A DNA stretch of 64,000 bases from Bacteroidota bacterium (GTDB lineage Bacteria; Bacteroidota; Bacteroidia; Chitinophagales; Saprospiraceae): NCBI GenBank assembly GCA_003045895.1, contig PZPC01000014.1:17615-81614 (forward strand). Reading direction: 5' to 3'. A program made the translations under genes and the position numbers. Below are positions 42,843 to 51,579 of this stretch, piece after piece (the stretch's first letter is position 1; each line of letters starts with the position of its first letter). The notes below the pieces were generated by a model. It searched no databases, was not told the origin of the DNA, and saw only the letters and a list, made by a program, of their open reading frames with translations.

Positions 42843-45800
42843 TTATGCTTCTAATTCTTCCTTGCTGTTGTTGACGCGAGCCGCGTAGTAAACACTGGGA
42901 CGGGTATTTATTTCTTCCAATACCAGGTAATTCAGCGGATTCTCCAGGCGCTCAGCGATATCCCCCTTGGTGTTGTTCTGATCACCGAAGACGATAGCAC
43001 CCGTAGGGCAGGCGGTCTGGCAGGCAGTGCGTACATCAGCGTCTTCCAGGCGGCGAAGCTCGCGCTTGGCCGTCAGTTTACCTTGCTGGATACGCTGTAC
43101 ACAGAAGCTACACTTCTCGATGACACCGCGTGAACGGACCGTAACATCGGGATTCAGCACCATCCGGGTCAGGTTATCTGCTCCGTAAGGAATGGTTTCG
43201 CCATTGACGGTTGGTTCGTTCATACCGAACAAATCAGCCGTGGTATAATCCAGCCAGTTGAAACGACGAACTTTGTAAGGACAGTTGTTGGCACAGTAAC
43301 GGGTACCAATACAACGGTTGTAAGTCATCTGATTGAGACCTTCCGAACTGTGGTTGGTAGCTGCAACGGGGCAAACGTTCTCACAGGGTGCGTTGTCACA
43401 GTGCTGACACATCATCGGCTGGTAGACCACCTTGGGATTCTCGTAATCGCCGTAGTAATAGCGATCAATCCGCAACCAGGTCATTTCGTGGTGGCGGAAT
43501 ACTTCGTGCTTACCAACAACGGGAACGTTGTTTTCGGCCACACAAGCCACCTGACAAGCACCGCAACCGATGCAGGCATTCAGATCCACGTGCATTCCCC
43601 AGTGGTGACCCTGGCTGTATAAATTCTCGGAATATTCTTCGTAAGGATAAAGCGTTTCCTGGTTCAGCGACTCGGCTTCAGCGCGCTTTTCCGTGATGTG
43701 TGCCTGCAGTTCAGGAAGTTCACTCAGTTTGCCCTGGTAAATGATCGAACGATTGGTCAGGCCACCCTGGAAACCTGCGCCGAGGGTCATGACTGTTTTT
43801 TCGTCTACGTTGAGGGGCTTGCCGGTTGCTTCGTCCAGTACGGTTTCGCCATCTTTGCGGGCTGTAACCCCCATGGTATGGTGATACTGGACACAGGCGA
43901 ATTCAACTTCTTCCGACACGGCTTCAGAAATCATGGCCTCGGTAGCAAAATATTGGACGTTGCCATCGCTATCGGTCTTTAGCCAGTCGTACACATTGGT
44001 GCCAACCTCGTTGCCCAACGCACGGCCCACCATACCCGTTACCGTACGGCCGTAGCCCAGTGCCAAAGCCGTCGTGCCGGTGGGTTGCCCAAACTGGCGC
44101 ACACAGGTAACCTGCTGATCCGTTCCGGCGATACTGAGCTTAACCTGATCGGCCTTGCCTTTAAATTCCCACTGGTTCAGGTCGTTCATCGCCGACCAGG
44201 AATTACCGCCATCCCAGGTAACGGGAATAGCCAGGTAGTTGCCCCACACACAGCGCGTGATCGGGTCGGGCATTTCTTGCAGCCAGGGGTTGTTGGCGTA
44301 TTCGCCACCGCCCATGTTGACCGTTTCGTAAAAGGTAATCTCCAGTTCGCTGTTGGCTGGCTTGCGAACTTTAGCTGCTGCCGCATTAACGTCAGCCGCA
44401 AAGGCAACCGTCGTAGCAGGAACGGGTAGTTCCAGGATACCGTCGTGAAGCGTAGCGTCCCAGAATTTCTGGAACGTCAAATATTTGTTTTGAGCAACGA
44501 AAACGGTCCGTTCCCAATTGGCTGCCAGGTAGGCTTCGTAAGGCTGCTCAGCAGTGGTATCCAATGCGGGACTTTGGGCCCACGTCAGCAGGCTTTCTTC
44601 ACCCTGGCGGGTTCCGGCCCGGCCAACCGATGCAAAAATCGGGGCAATCGTGGGTTGGATCAAGGAATAGCTACCGCGCTTCGGCTCCGCATCGCCCCAG
44701 CTTTCCAGAAAATGATGGGTTGGCGCAACGTAATCACACAGCAATGCCGTTTCGTTGGGTGTTCCACTCAGGCTGATCTTCAGCCCAACTTTTGCCAGGG
44801 CCGTGCGGAAAGCAGCGGCATTTGGCATATTGTAAGCGGGGTTGGCGCCGTCCATAACAATAACGGCATCTACTCCCCCACCCTGCATTTCTTTGATCAA
44901 ACGGGCCGCAGCGGTATCATCGCCCTGCCGTGTCAGCAACGGACGGTCGAAACCGATGGTCTGGCCGTAGTTGCCCAACAGCTCGTTGATGGCATTAACC
45001 AGCACTTGCTCGCCCTGGTTATTGGAGGCCGAAACCACCAGGCTGGTGCCGCTGGCACCGAGCAATTCTTTGGCAATCGTAACCACCTTGGCTTGCTTAT
45101 CAGCAGGCAGCTTAGGTCCACTCACCGCTGACTGGCCTTTGGCTTTGGCTATTTCGTTGTACAAACCAACGATAACAGCACCTATTTCTGAAGGCTTTAC
45201 GGGAACGCGGTTGTCTGCGTTAGACCCGGAAAGGCTCATGTAACTTTCTACCTGAATGTGGCGCGACATCTGGGGATTCTTACCACTAACGCGGCGACCG
45301 GCAGCGTACTGGCGGGCAAACTCGATGGGCGAAACCCAACTGCCCAGGAAATCACAATCGATGGCCACAATGACTTTGGCCTTATCGAACTGATAAGCCG
45401 GAACCACCCGCTGGCCAAAAGAAGCTTCGTTGGCCTGTAAGAGCGCCGAAGAAGAAACCGAGTCGTACATGACCACCTCCGCATTGGGGTAAGCCACTTT
45501 AAAATCGGCAATCGCTTGCCTGGTCGTGGGGCTCAAAATCGTATTGGCCACAATCCGTACCCGCGAACCTGCTTTGAGTTTTCCGCCTACCGCAGTATCC
45601 AGATCAGCCCAGCTCAGCGATTCGCCAAACTTGCCTTCCGCCACCTGACGGGGCGCATCGAAACGACTCGTATCGTACAGTCCCAATACACAGGCCTGGG
45701 CCTTGGCACTGGTTCCGCCCCTGGTGATGGGAGAAAGGCTATTACCCTCCACTTTGATGGGCCGCCCTTCGCGGGTTTTTACCAGCAGCGGACAGTAATC

Positions 45801-46103
45801 ACCACCTACCACGAAAGAAGAGGCGTAGTAGGTAGCCACTCCGGGAACGATGCTATCGGGCTTGACAACGTAGGGAATAGCCTTGCGCACCGGAACATCA
45901 CAGGCGGCAATGGTGGCTACCCCGATACCGAAACCGAGGTACTTGAGAAAGTCCCGACGGTTGGATTCCAGGTGAAGTTCTGCCTCACTGGCATCACCAG
46001 TTACGGGTAACTCAACAAATTCAGACGTTGACGCCTGGGCTAATTCGGCGCTTTTATTGAGTTGCTCCGTTCCTATCCAAACGTTATTTTTATGATTCTT
46101 CAT
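42843..46103 (-). CDS. actB: alternative complex III subunit ActB (molybdopterin-like plus Fe-S)
   Basis: 1086 residues. A twin-arginine signal (SNRRDFLKYLGFGIGVATI) precedes Cys. Residues about 60-760 form a molybdopterin-oxidoreductase fold (ActB1) that in known ACIII lacks molybdenum. Residues about 790-1050 are an Fe-S domain with cysteine groups CIGCGACQVAC, CQHCDNAPCENVC, CIGTRYCANNC and CSFC...CQTAC, enough for four clusters. It transfers electrons to the haems of ActA. It begins 24 bp after actA. Confidence 0.94.
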   Translation of the reverse strand: MKNHKNNVWIGTEQLNKSAELAQASTSEFVELPVTGDASEAELHLESNRRDFLKYLGFGIGVATIAACDVPVRKAIPYVVKPDSIVPGVATYYASSFVVGGDYCPLLVKTREGRPIKVEGNSLSPITRGGTSAKAQACVLGLYDTSRFDAPRQVAEGKFGESLSWADLDTAVGGKLKAGSRVRIVANTILSPTTRQAIADFKVAYPNAEVVMYDSVSSSALLQANEASFGQRVVPAYQFDKAKVIVAIDCDFLGSWVSPIEFARQYAAGRRVSGKNPQMSRHIQVESYMSLSGSNADNRVPVKPSEIGAVIVGLYNEIAKAKGQSAVSGPKLPADKQAKVVTIAKELLGASGTSLVVSASNNQGEQVLVNAINELLGNYGQTIGFDRPLLTRQGDDTAAARLIKEMQGGGVDAVIVMDGANPAYNMPNAAAFRTALAKVGLKISLSGTPNETALLCDYVAPTHHFLESWGDAEPKRGSYSLIQPTIAPIFASVGRAGTRQGEESLLTWAQSPALDTTAEQPYEAYLAANWERTVFVAQNKYLTFQKFWDATLHDGILELPVPATTVAFAADVNAAAAKVRKPANSELEITFYETVNMGGGEYANNPWLQEMPDPITRCVWGNYLAIPVTWDGGNSWSAMNDLNQWEFKGKADQVKLSIAGTDQQVTCVRQFGQPTGTTALALGYGRTVTGMVGRALGNEVGTNVYDWLKTDSDGNVQYFATEAMISEAVSEEVEFACVQYHHTMGVTARKDGETVLDEATGKPLNVDEKTVMTLGAGFQGGLTNRSIIYQGKLSELPELQAHITEKRAEAESLNQETLYPYEEYSENLYSQGHHWGMHVDLNACIGCGACQVACVAENNVPVVGKHEVFRHHEMTWLRIDRYYYGDYENPKVVYQPMMCQHCDNAPCENVCPVAATNHSSEGLNQMTYNRCIGTRYCANNCPYKVRRFNWLDYTTADLFGMNEPTVNGETIPYGADNLTRMVLNPDVTVRSRGVIEKCSFCVQRIQQGKLTAKRELRRLEDADVRTACQTACPTGAIVFGDQNNTKGDIAERLENPLNYLVLEEINTRPSVYYAARVNNSKEELEA

Positions 46104-46127
46104 TATGCGGATTTGTCGATCTCTTGT

Positions 46128-47543
46128 TTAATAGTGGCACTTCTGGCATTCCAAGCCGCCAATTTCTTCTACCGTTACCTTGCTGCGGGTACCTGCCTGA
46201 ATTTCCTTGTGGTAGTTCTCGTAGGCATCGTAATATTCGTTACCCGCAAACTGAACTTCCGTCTGGCGGTGGCAGTTGATACACCAACCCATGGAAAGCG
46301 GCGAATATTGGTAGACCACCTCCATCTCCTGAACTTGCCCGTGGCAAGTCTGGCATTCCACTTTTCCGACAGAAACGTGCTGCGCGTGGTTGAAATAAGC
46401 GTGGTCGGGTAAGTTGTGGATGCGTACCCATTCGATGGGGCCGGCAATTTTATCATCACCGGTTTCCTCGTTGGTCAGGGCTGTTACAATAGCCTCCCAC
46501 TGGTCTTCGATCAGCTGCTCGCCATCGTCGTCCATTCCCCCCGTCGTACTTACGTACTGGTCAGCGATCCATTTTTTATAGATAGCTTCCTGGTCTTCCT
46601 GGCTCATCTGGTCGTAGCCGGTAATGTATTTATCCGTACTGGGATCGTAACCTACCGAGGCATAGATTTTGGTCAATTCGGCCGTACCGTATTGCGAACC
46701 ATTCTTGATGGCCTTGTGGCAATTCATACAGGTGTTGGCAGCCGGAATGACCGAATGCTTGGACCGACGGGCACCGTCGTGACAGTACTGGCAGTCGATC
46801 TGCTGTAAACCAGCGTGGGTCTTGTGCGAGAATTTAATCGGTTGCGAAGGCTCGTAGCCCTGCTGCCGTCCCAGGTTAATGGCGTTGTTCACGGTGGTGT
46901 AACCGCCGAGGACTACCAGGGCAAAGACGACGAAGGAAATAATCCCGCGGCTGGTCAGTACCTCGAGCAAGGTGCGACGCTGTACCATCTCCCCTGTTTC
47001 CTTCACCTTCACCATGTAGTTCAGGTTAGATACTACGCGGGCCAGAATCAAGGCCAACAAGCCTAAGGCCAGCGCCAGACCGATAAAGAGCGGGGTGTTG
47101 TTGGTGGGCTCACTGCCAGACGGGCCACCGGCGACGCCATCGGCAACAGCTACTTTGTCTTTGCCTTCGTAAACAAACTGGACGTAAGCCAATACGTTTT
47201 CAATATCGGCGTCAGACAAATTCAGGAAAGAAGTCATCACAACGGGGCTCCATTCACCCCACAATTGCTTGGCGCGTTCGTTCTCGCCACCGGCAATCAT
47301 CGCCTGCGAGTTACGAATCCAGGAATAGAGGGCTTCCTGGCCGCCATAATCGGCCCAACGTTCCTCCGCACCGCCCAGGGCAGGGCCCGTTAACTTGGTT
47401 TTCATGTCGCCAGCGTGGCAAGAAGCACAGTTGGCTCGGAAAATTGTTTTCCCTGCATCTACATCCTGGCCAAAAAGGGAAAGACTTCCCAGTACGAGAC
47501 CAAAAATGATTAAAGAGCGGTAGATCAAATATTTATGCGTCAT
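46128..47543 (-). CDS. actA: alternative complex III subunit ActA, six CxxCH motifs
   Basis: 471 residues. Signal peptide, then a monohaem cytochrome c domain (CASCH near residue 38), a membrane helix (PLFIGLALALGLLALILARV), a second one (IISFVVFALVVLGGYTTV), and the pentahaem part with CQYCH, CMNCH, CQTCH, CINCH and CQKCH at the very C-terminus. Characterised ActA subunits are called pentahaem; the extra N-terminal haem domain is a known variant in part of the phylum as far as I recall. First gene of the operon, with a consensus promoter upstream. Confidence 0.93.
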   Translation of the reverse strand: MTHKYLIYRSLIIFGLVLGSLSLFGQDVDAGKTIFRANCASCHAGDMKTKLTGPALGGAEERWADYGGQEALYSWIRNSQAMIAGGENERAKQLWGEWSPVVMTSFLNLSDADIENVLAYVQFVYEGKDKVAVADGVAGGPSGSEPTNNTPLFIGLALALGLLALILARVVSNLNYMVKVKETGEMVQRRTLLEVLTSRGIISFVVFALVVLGGYTTVNNAINLGRQQGYEPSQPIKFSHKTHAGLQQIDCQYCHDGARRSKHSVIPAANTCMNCHKAIKNGSQYGTAELTKIYASVGYDPSTDKYITGYDQMSQEDQEAIYKKWIADQYVSTTGGMDDDGEQLIEDQWEAIVTALTNEETGDDKIAGPIEWVRIHNLPDHAYFNHAQHVSVGKVECQTCHGQVQEMEVVYQYSPLSMGWCINCHRQTEVQFAGNEYYDAYENYHKEIQAGTRSKVTVEEIGGLECQKCHY

Positions 47544-47605
47544 CGGTAGTGACCTTTAGTACTTTTCTGTTCAAATTACAAAATCTCAGTTGCCTGAAAT
47601 CGGGG

Positions 47606-47636
47606 CAAAGATAATTTTGTGACGTTTCTTTAACAA
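47606..47636 (-). promoter_or_regulatory. promoter of the act operon
   Basis: On the minus strand TTG (47636-47634), 20-bp spacer, TATCTTTG (47613-47606), a full Bacteroidota consensus. Transcription would start near 47600, about 57 nt before the actA ATG. The palindrome at 47659-47679 lies 22 bp upstream of the TTG. Confidence 0.8.
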
Positions 47637-47658
47637 ACTTATTGCTAAAGTAGTGAGC

Positions 47659-47679
47659 TATTTAGATTCGTTCTAAATA
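47659..47679. promoter_or_regulatory. 21-bp palindromic site upstream of the act promoter
   Basis: Arms TATTTAGA (47659-47666) and TCTAAATA (47672-47679) around TTCGT, differing from the site at 38345 in one spacer base. It begins 2 bp after the thyA stop and is placed near -60 of the act promoter, a position suited to an activator. Confidence 0.65.
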
Positions 47680-47681
47680 AC

Positions 47682-48587
47682 CTACACGGCGATTGGTGCT
47701 TTTATAGCCGGATGCGGATCATAGCCCGTCAGGCGAATATCATCAAAACCAAAGTCAAAGATAGTTGTAACCGCTGGGTTCAACCACAAAGTGGGCAAAG
47801 GTCGAAAAGTGCGACGCAATTGCTCCTGGGTTTGTTCCAGGTGATTCATATAAAGGTGTGCGTCGCCGAAGGTGTGGACAAAATCCCCTACTTCGAGGTC
47901 GCAAACCTGCGCTATCATGTGTGTGAGCAGCGCGTAGCTGGCAATATTGAAAGGCACACCCAAAAAAACATCCGCAGAGCGCTGGTACAGCTGACAGGAC
48001 AGTTTGCCTTCGGCGACATAGAACTGGAACAAGGTATGGCAGGGTGGCAAACCCGCCTTGGCCATGCCCGGAATATCTGGGGGGTTCCAGGCCGAAACAA
48101 GGTGGCGCCGGGAATCGGGGTTGCTGCGGATCGCGCGGACGACTTCGCTGATTTGGTCTACACCGTCGAAATCGCGCCATTGCTTGCCGTAAACCGGCCC
48201 CAACTCGCCCCATTGCCGGGCAAAATCATCGTCGGCCTGCAGTTGGCTAATGAAATCCTGGAGCGTTGCCTTCCAGGCCGAACTGTGCTTGGGTAAGGTG
48301 GCTGCCTGGCCAGTCGTTTCCAAGTAGTGCTGAAAAGGCCACTCGTTCCAGATATTGACGCCATTGCGAACCAGATAGGCAATGTTGGTGTCGCCGCGCA
48401 AAAACCAGAGCAATTCGTAAACGATACTTTTGAAATGGACTTTTTTGGTGGTGAGCAAAGGAAACCCTTCCTGGAGATCAAAACGCAACTGGTAACCAAA
48501 AACACTTTTGGTGCCGGTACCAGTACGGTCGCTCTTACGGACGCCGTGATCAAGGATGTGTTGTAGCAGTTCGTGGTAAGCTTTCAT
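47682..48587 (-). CDS. thyA: thymidylate synthase
   Basis: 301 residues. Family blocks: [70 protein letters not shown] with the catalytic Cys, and [19 protein letters not shown]. It methylates dUMP with methylene-tetrahydrofolate. It is slightly longer than the 264-residue form owing to the common insert in the middle. The stop is followed by the respiratory palindrome. Confidence 0.97.
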   Translation of the reverse strand: MKAYHELLQHILDHGVRKSDRTGTGTKSVFGYQLRFDLQEGFPLLTTKKVHFKSIVYELLWFLRGDTNIAYLVRNGVNIWNEWPFQHYLETTGQAATLPKHSSAWKATLQDFISQLQADDDFARQWGELGPVYGKQWRDFDGVDQISEVVRAIRSNPDSRRHLVSAWNPPDIPGMAKAGLPPCHTLFQFYVAEGKLSCQLYQRSADVFLGVPFNIASYALLTHMIAQVCDLEVGDFVHTFGDAHLYMNHLEQTQEQLRRTFRPLPTLWLNPAVTTIFDFGFDDIRLTGYDPHPAIKAPIAV

Positions 48588-48699
48588 GAACCAGGGGGTA
48601 GGGATGGCTAAATTGCAGGAGCGAAGGTAGGATTTTTTTTTATTAGCAGGGATTCCACCCGTTATCGCAAACTAAAAAGGATTTTATCCGTTGTTAAGC

Positions 48700-50205
48700 A
48701 TGTCAAAAACACAATTACGTATGAATCTTCCCCAGACCCTGGGTGCCCTCAAAGCCAGCGGATATCGGCCCCGTTCCATCAAAGCAGAAATGCGGGCCAA
48801 CCTGATCAAGAAACTACAACACAAGGAGCCTATTTTTCCTGGCGTATTGGGTTTTGATGATACCGTATTGCCCGACGTTGAAAGAGCCGTCCTTTCCCGC
48901 CACAACATCCTTTTGTTGGGTCTCCGGGGCCAGGCCAAGACGCGAATTGCCCGTTTGCTCGTGCACCTGCTCGACGAGTACATCCCCGTCGTAGCGGGTA
49001 GTGAGCTGAACGACGATCCGCTGCAGCCCCTCAGCCGGTACGCCAAGGACCTGATTGCCGAAAAAGGCGATGAGACCCCCGTCACCTGGTTACATCGCGA
49101 CGAGCGCTACGTAGAGAAACTGGCCACTCCTGATGTAAGCGTTGCTGACCTCATTGGTGACGTAGATCCGATCAAAGCCGCCACCCTGAAACTAACTTAC
49201 GCCGACGAGCGGGTTATTCACTTTGGGTTGGTACCACGGGCGCACCGCAGCTTGTTTGTCCTCAACGAATTACCCGACCTACAGGCACGTATCCAGGTGT
49301 CGTTGTTCAATATTTTACAGGAGGGAGATATCCAGATCCGCGGTTTTAAATTGCGCTTACCCCTGGATATTCAGTTCATCTTCACGGCCAACCCGGAGGA
49401 TTACACCAACCGGGGGAGCATCATCACCCCCCTGAAAGACCGGATCGAAAGTCAGATCCTGACCCACTATCCCAAAACCATTGAAATCGCCCGCCAAATC
49501 ACCCAACTAGAGGCCGATCTGACGGAGGAACAACGAGCCGCCGTCATCGTACCCGACCTCCTGGCCATTGCCCTGGAACAGATTGCCTTCAATGCCCGCG
49601 AAAGCGAGTACATCGACGACAAGAGCGGCGTTTCGGCCCGCCTGACGATCTCGGGTTACGAAAACCTGGTGAGTACCGCCGAACGCCGCATGCTCATCAA
49701 CCACGAAAAAACGACCACCGCCAGAATTACCGATTTCTGGGGCGTCGTACCCGCCATTACCGGCAAGGTGGAACTGGTTTACGAAGGAGAACAGGAAGGC
49801 GCCTACATGGTCGCAATGAGCTTGTTGGGGGAAGCCATCAAAATGGCTTTCCTGGATCATTTTATCGATCCTGAAGATTTGCCGAAAGGCAAAGAAAAAG
49901 ATCCTTACGGCACCATCCGCGCCTGGTTTGGTGGTGGCAATAAACTGGACCTGATCAACGATGCCAGCGATGCCGACTACCATAAAGCCCTCGACAAAGT
50001 GGCTGGTCTCCGCAAACTGGTTACCACCACCGTGGCTAACCTAACCGAAGCCGAAACTTACCTCTTCATGGAACTCGTCCTCCACGGCTTGTCGGAATTC
50101 AATGTACTCAACAAAGATATTCTGGAATCCAGCCTCAGCTTCCGCGACCTGCTCGCCAATATGCTGGATGAGGACGACCTGTTTGACGGATTTACCGATA
50201 ATTAA
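48700..50205 (+). CDS. AAA+ ATPase related to magnesium chelatase subunit I
   Basis: 501 residues from ATG 48700; the in-frame TTG at 48691 is less likely. Walker A reads GLRGQAKTRIARLL, Walker B LFVLNELPD, and sensor-like segments IQFIFTANPEDYTNRGSI and LKDRIESQILTHYP follow. The ATPase core resembles BchI/MoxR-type proteins. Bacteroidota carry this protein without the other chelatase subunits, so magnesium chelation is unlikely; it is probably a MoxR-like chaperone. It ends before a strong terminator. Confidence 0.8.
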   Translation: MSKTQLRMNLPQTLGALKASGYRPRSIKAEMRANLIKKLQHKEPIFPGVLGFDDTVLPDVERAVLSRHNILLLGLRGQAKTRIARLLVHLLDEYIPVVAGSELNDDPLQPLSRYAKDLIAEKGDETPVTWLHRDERYVEKLATPDVSVADLIGDVDPIKAATLKLTYADERVIHFGLVPRAHRSLFVLNELPDLQARIQVSLFNILQEGDIQIRGFKLRLPLDIQFIFTANPEDYTNRGSIITPLKDRIESQILTHYPKTIEIARQITQLEADLTEEQRAAVIVPDLLAIALEQIAFNARESEYIDDKSGVSARLTISGYENLVSTAERRMLINHEKTTTARITDFWGVVPAITGKVELVYEGEQEGAYMVAMSLLGEAIKMAFLDHFIDPEDLPKGKEKDPYGTIRAWFGGGNKLDLINDASDADYHKALDKVAGLRKLVTTTVANLTEAETYLFMELVLHGLSEFNVLNKDILESSLSFRDLLANMLDEDDLFDGFTDN

Positions 50206-50246
50206 ATCCTGAACCGCAACCGCGGTGATCGATTAACCTGAATTTT

Positions 50247-50289
50247 GCCTTCCGGAAAGCCTGTTGACTTTCCAGAAGGCTTTTTTTTT
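50247..50289 (+). terminator. rho-independent terminator after the AAA+ gene
   Basis: Stem GCCTTCCGGAAAG (50247-50259) with CTTTCCAGAAGGC (50268-50280), one mismatch, 8-nt loop, then nine T. It lies 41 bp after the stop and faces the convergent ctlX gene. Confidence 0.92.
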
Positions 50290-50310
50290 ACGACAAGTAA
50301 GCCGCCTGCC

Positions 50311-51237
50311 CTACTCCACCGCGAACACTTCGGCCATCATACAGCGGGCACTGCCACCGCCGTAGGTTTCGATGGTGTTGATGGGGCTCGACAAGAGATG
50401 GGTATGGCGTTCGAGTTGGGTGATTTGCTCGGCAGAGAGCGAATCGTAAGCCTGCTGTGACATCACTAAAAAAGTGGCTCCTTCCCGGCCAGCCACCTGG
50501 AGCATATTGCCAGCAAAAGAGGCCATTTGTGCCATGGTGATGGTGATGATGTCTTTCCCGGTAGCCATTAGCTTGTCCGTTACCTGGCGGCGTTGAACGG
50601 CATCCCGAATGGTATCCAGGCAGATCACACAGAAGGTCGTACCCAGGGCCATCATGACATTGGTGTGGTAAATGGGTAGCCCGTTGCTGTCGTAGGCGTC
50701 GAATATTACTTTTTCGTACCCCATCCACGTGGCAAACTCATCGAGCAAACCCTCGTCGGTGCGGATGCTGCGACAAGCGTAAACGACCTGGTTGTCCCGA
50801 TCCAGGATGAGGCTGCCGGTGCCTTCCAGGTAGCGTTTTTCCAATTCCCGGTCTTCCAACTTGATGTGCTTGTGGTAGCCGAATTCTTTGGTCAGTTTTT
50901 CCACCACATCTGCGCGGCGTTCTTCCCGGCGCATGTCAGCGTAGATGGGGTACGTGATCAGGGTACCATCCGCATGGGTAGAAAACCAGTTGTTCGGAAA
51001 AACGGCATCGTACTTCAGAGGAGTTGCCGTATCCTCGACGACAATGATACGGACACCGGCCGCTCGCAATTTTTCCACGAAAGCATCGAATTCCGCCCGC
51101 GCCTGTGCACTGATTTCAGCGGGTTTCAAGGATGTATCGTTGGTCTGAAAAGCATTGTTGCGGGCCGTTTCGGTATTGAAACCAAAATTGGCCGGACGTA
51201 CCATAAGAATGGTATTGGTGATTTGCCTGGTCTGCAT
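50311..51237 (-). CDS. ctlX: citrulline utilization hydrolase CtlX / amidinotransferase-fold protein
   Basis: 308 residues of the arginine deiminase superfamily. ILMVRPANFGFNTETARNNAFQ at the N-terminus, DAVFPNNWFSTHADGTLITYP, LEGTGSLILDR, YHTNVMMALGT (His and Asn of the active site) and the C-terminal GGGSARCMMAEVF with the catalytic Cys are seen. CtlX converts citrulline to ornithine in some bacteria; others in this family act on arginine-like substrates. It stands alone, convergent to the AAA+ gene. Confidence 0.85.
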   Translation of the reverse strand: MQTRQITNTILMVRPANFGFNTETARNNAFQTNDTSLKPAEISAQARAEFDAFVEKLRAAGVRIIVVEDTATPLKYDAVFPNNWFSTHADGTLITYPIYADMRREERRADVVEKLTKEFGYHKHIKLEDRELEKRYLEGTGSLILDRDNQVVYACRSIRTDEGLLDEFATWMGYEKVIFDAYDSNGLPIYHTNVMMALGTTFCVICLDTIRDAVQRRQVTDKLMATGKDIITITMAQMASFAGNMLQVAGREGATFLVMSQQAYDSLSAEQITQLERHTHLLSSPINTIETYGGGSARCMMAEVFAVE

Positions 51238-51366
51238 GGGGCTGGACGATTAAATTTGATGTACACACAATTTTGTTGCGCAAATAACGGGAATTTTCGA
51301 ATAGGTAGCTAGCAAGTCCCGGCCAGGTTCGCTGGCTAAAAATTGCCCGGCTTAAGTAATTTAAAG

Positions 51367-51397
51367 TTGACAATTTGACAAAAACCTGGTATATTAG
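51367..51397 (+). promoter_or_regulatory. possible promoter of the exported hydrolase gene
   Basis: TTG (51367-51369), 20-bp spacer, TATATTAG (51390-51397), one base off TAnnTTTG. It would give a 5' leader of about 175 nt. The rest of the 342-bp gap 51238-51579 shows no ORF or clear structure; a C-rich run lies at 51448-51455. Confidence 0.45.
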
Positions 51398-51579
51398 CAC
51401 TCCCCCTGGTTCAGGTAGCGACTAGCTATTTGGCCTTTCCCCCCCTTATGCGTTTTTGATGTCACCACCTGGATTTACCTCCATGTAGGGCCGTTTTATT
51501 TGTCCCCTAGGAAAAACCCCAAGAAAGAAAGCATTTCCAATCGCCGTTAATTTTTTATTTTCTAAAACCTAATACCACT

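Noticed and set aside
48700..50205. Magnesium chelatase function
   Set aside because: Only the ATPase-type subunit is present and no chlorophyll or bacteriochlorophyll genes are nearby; a MoxR-like role is more likely.
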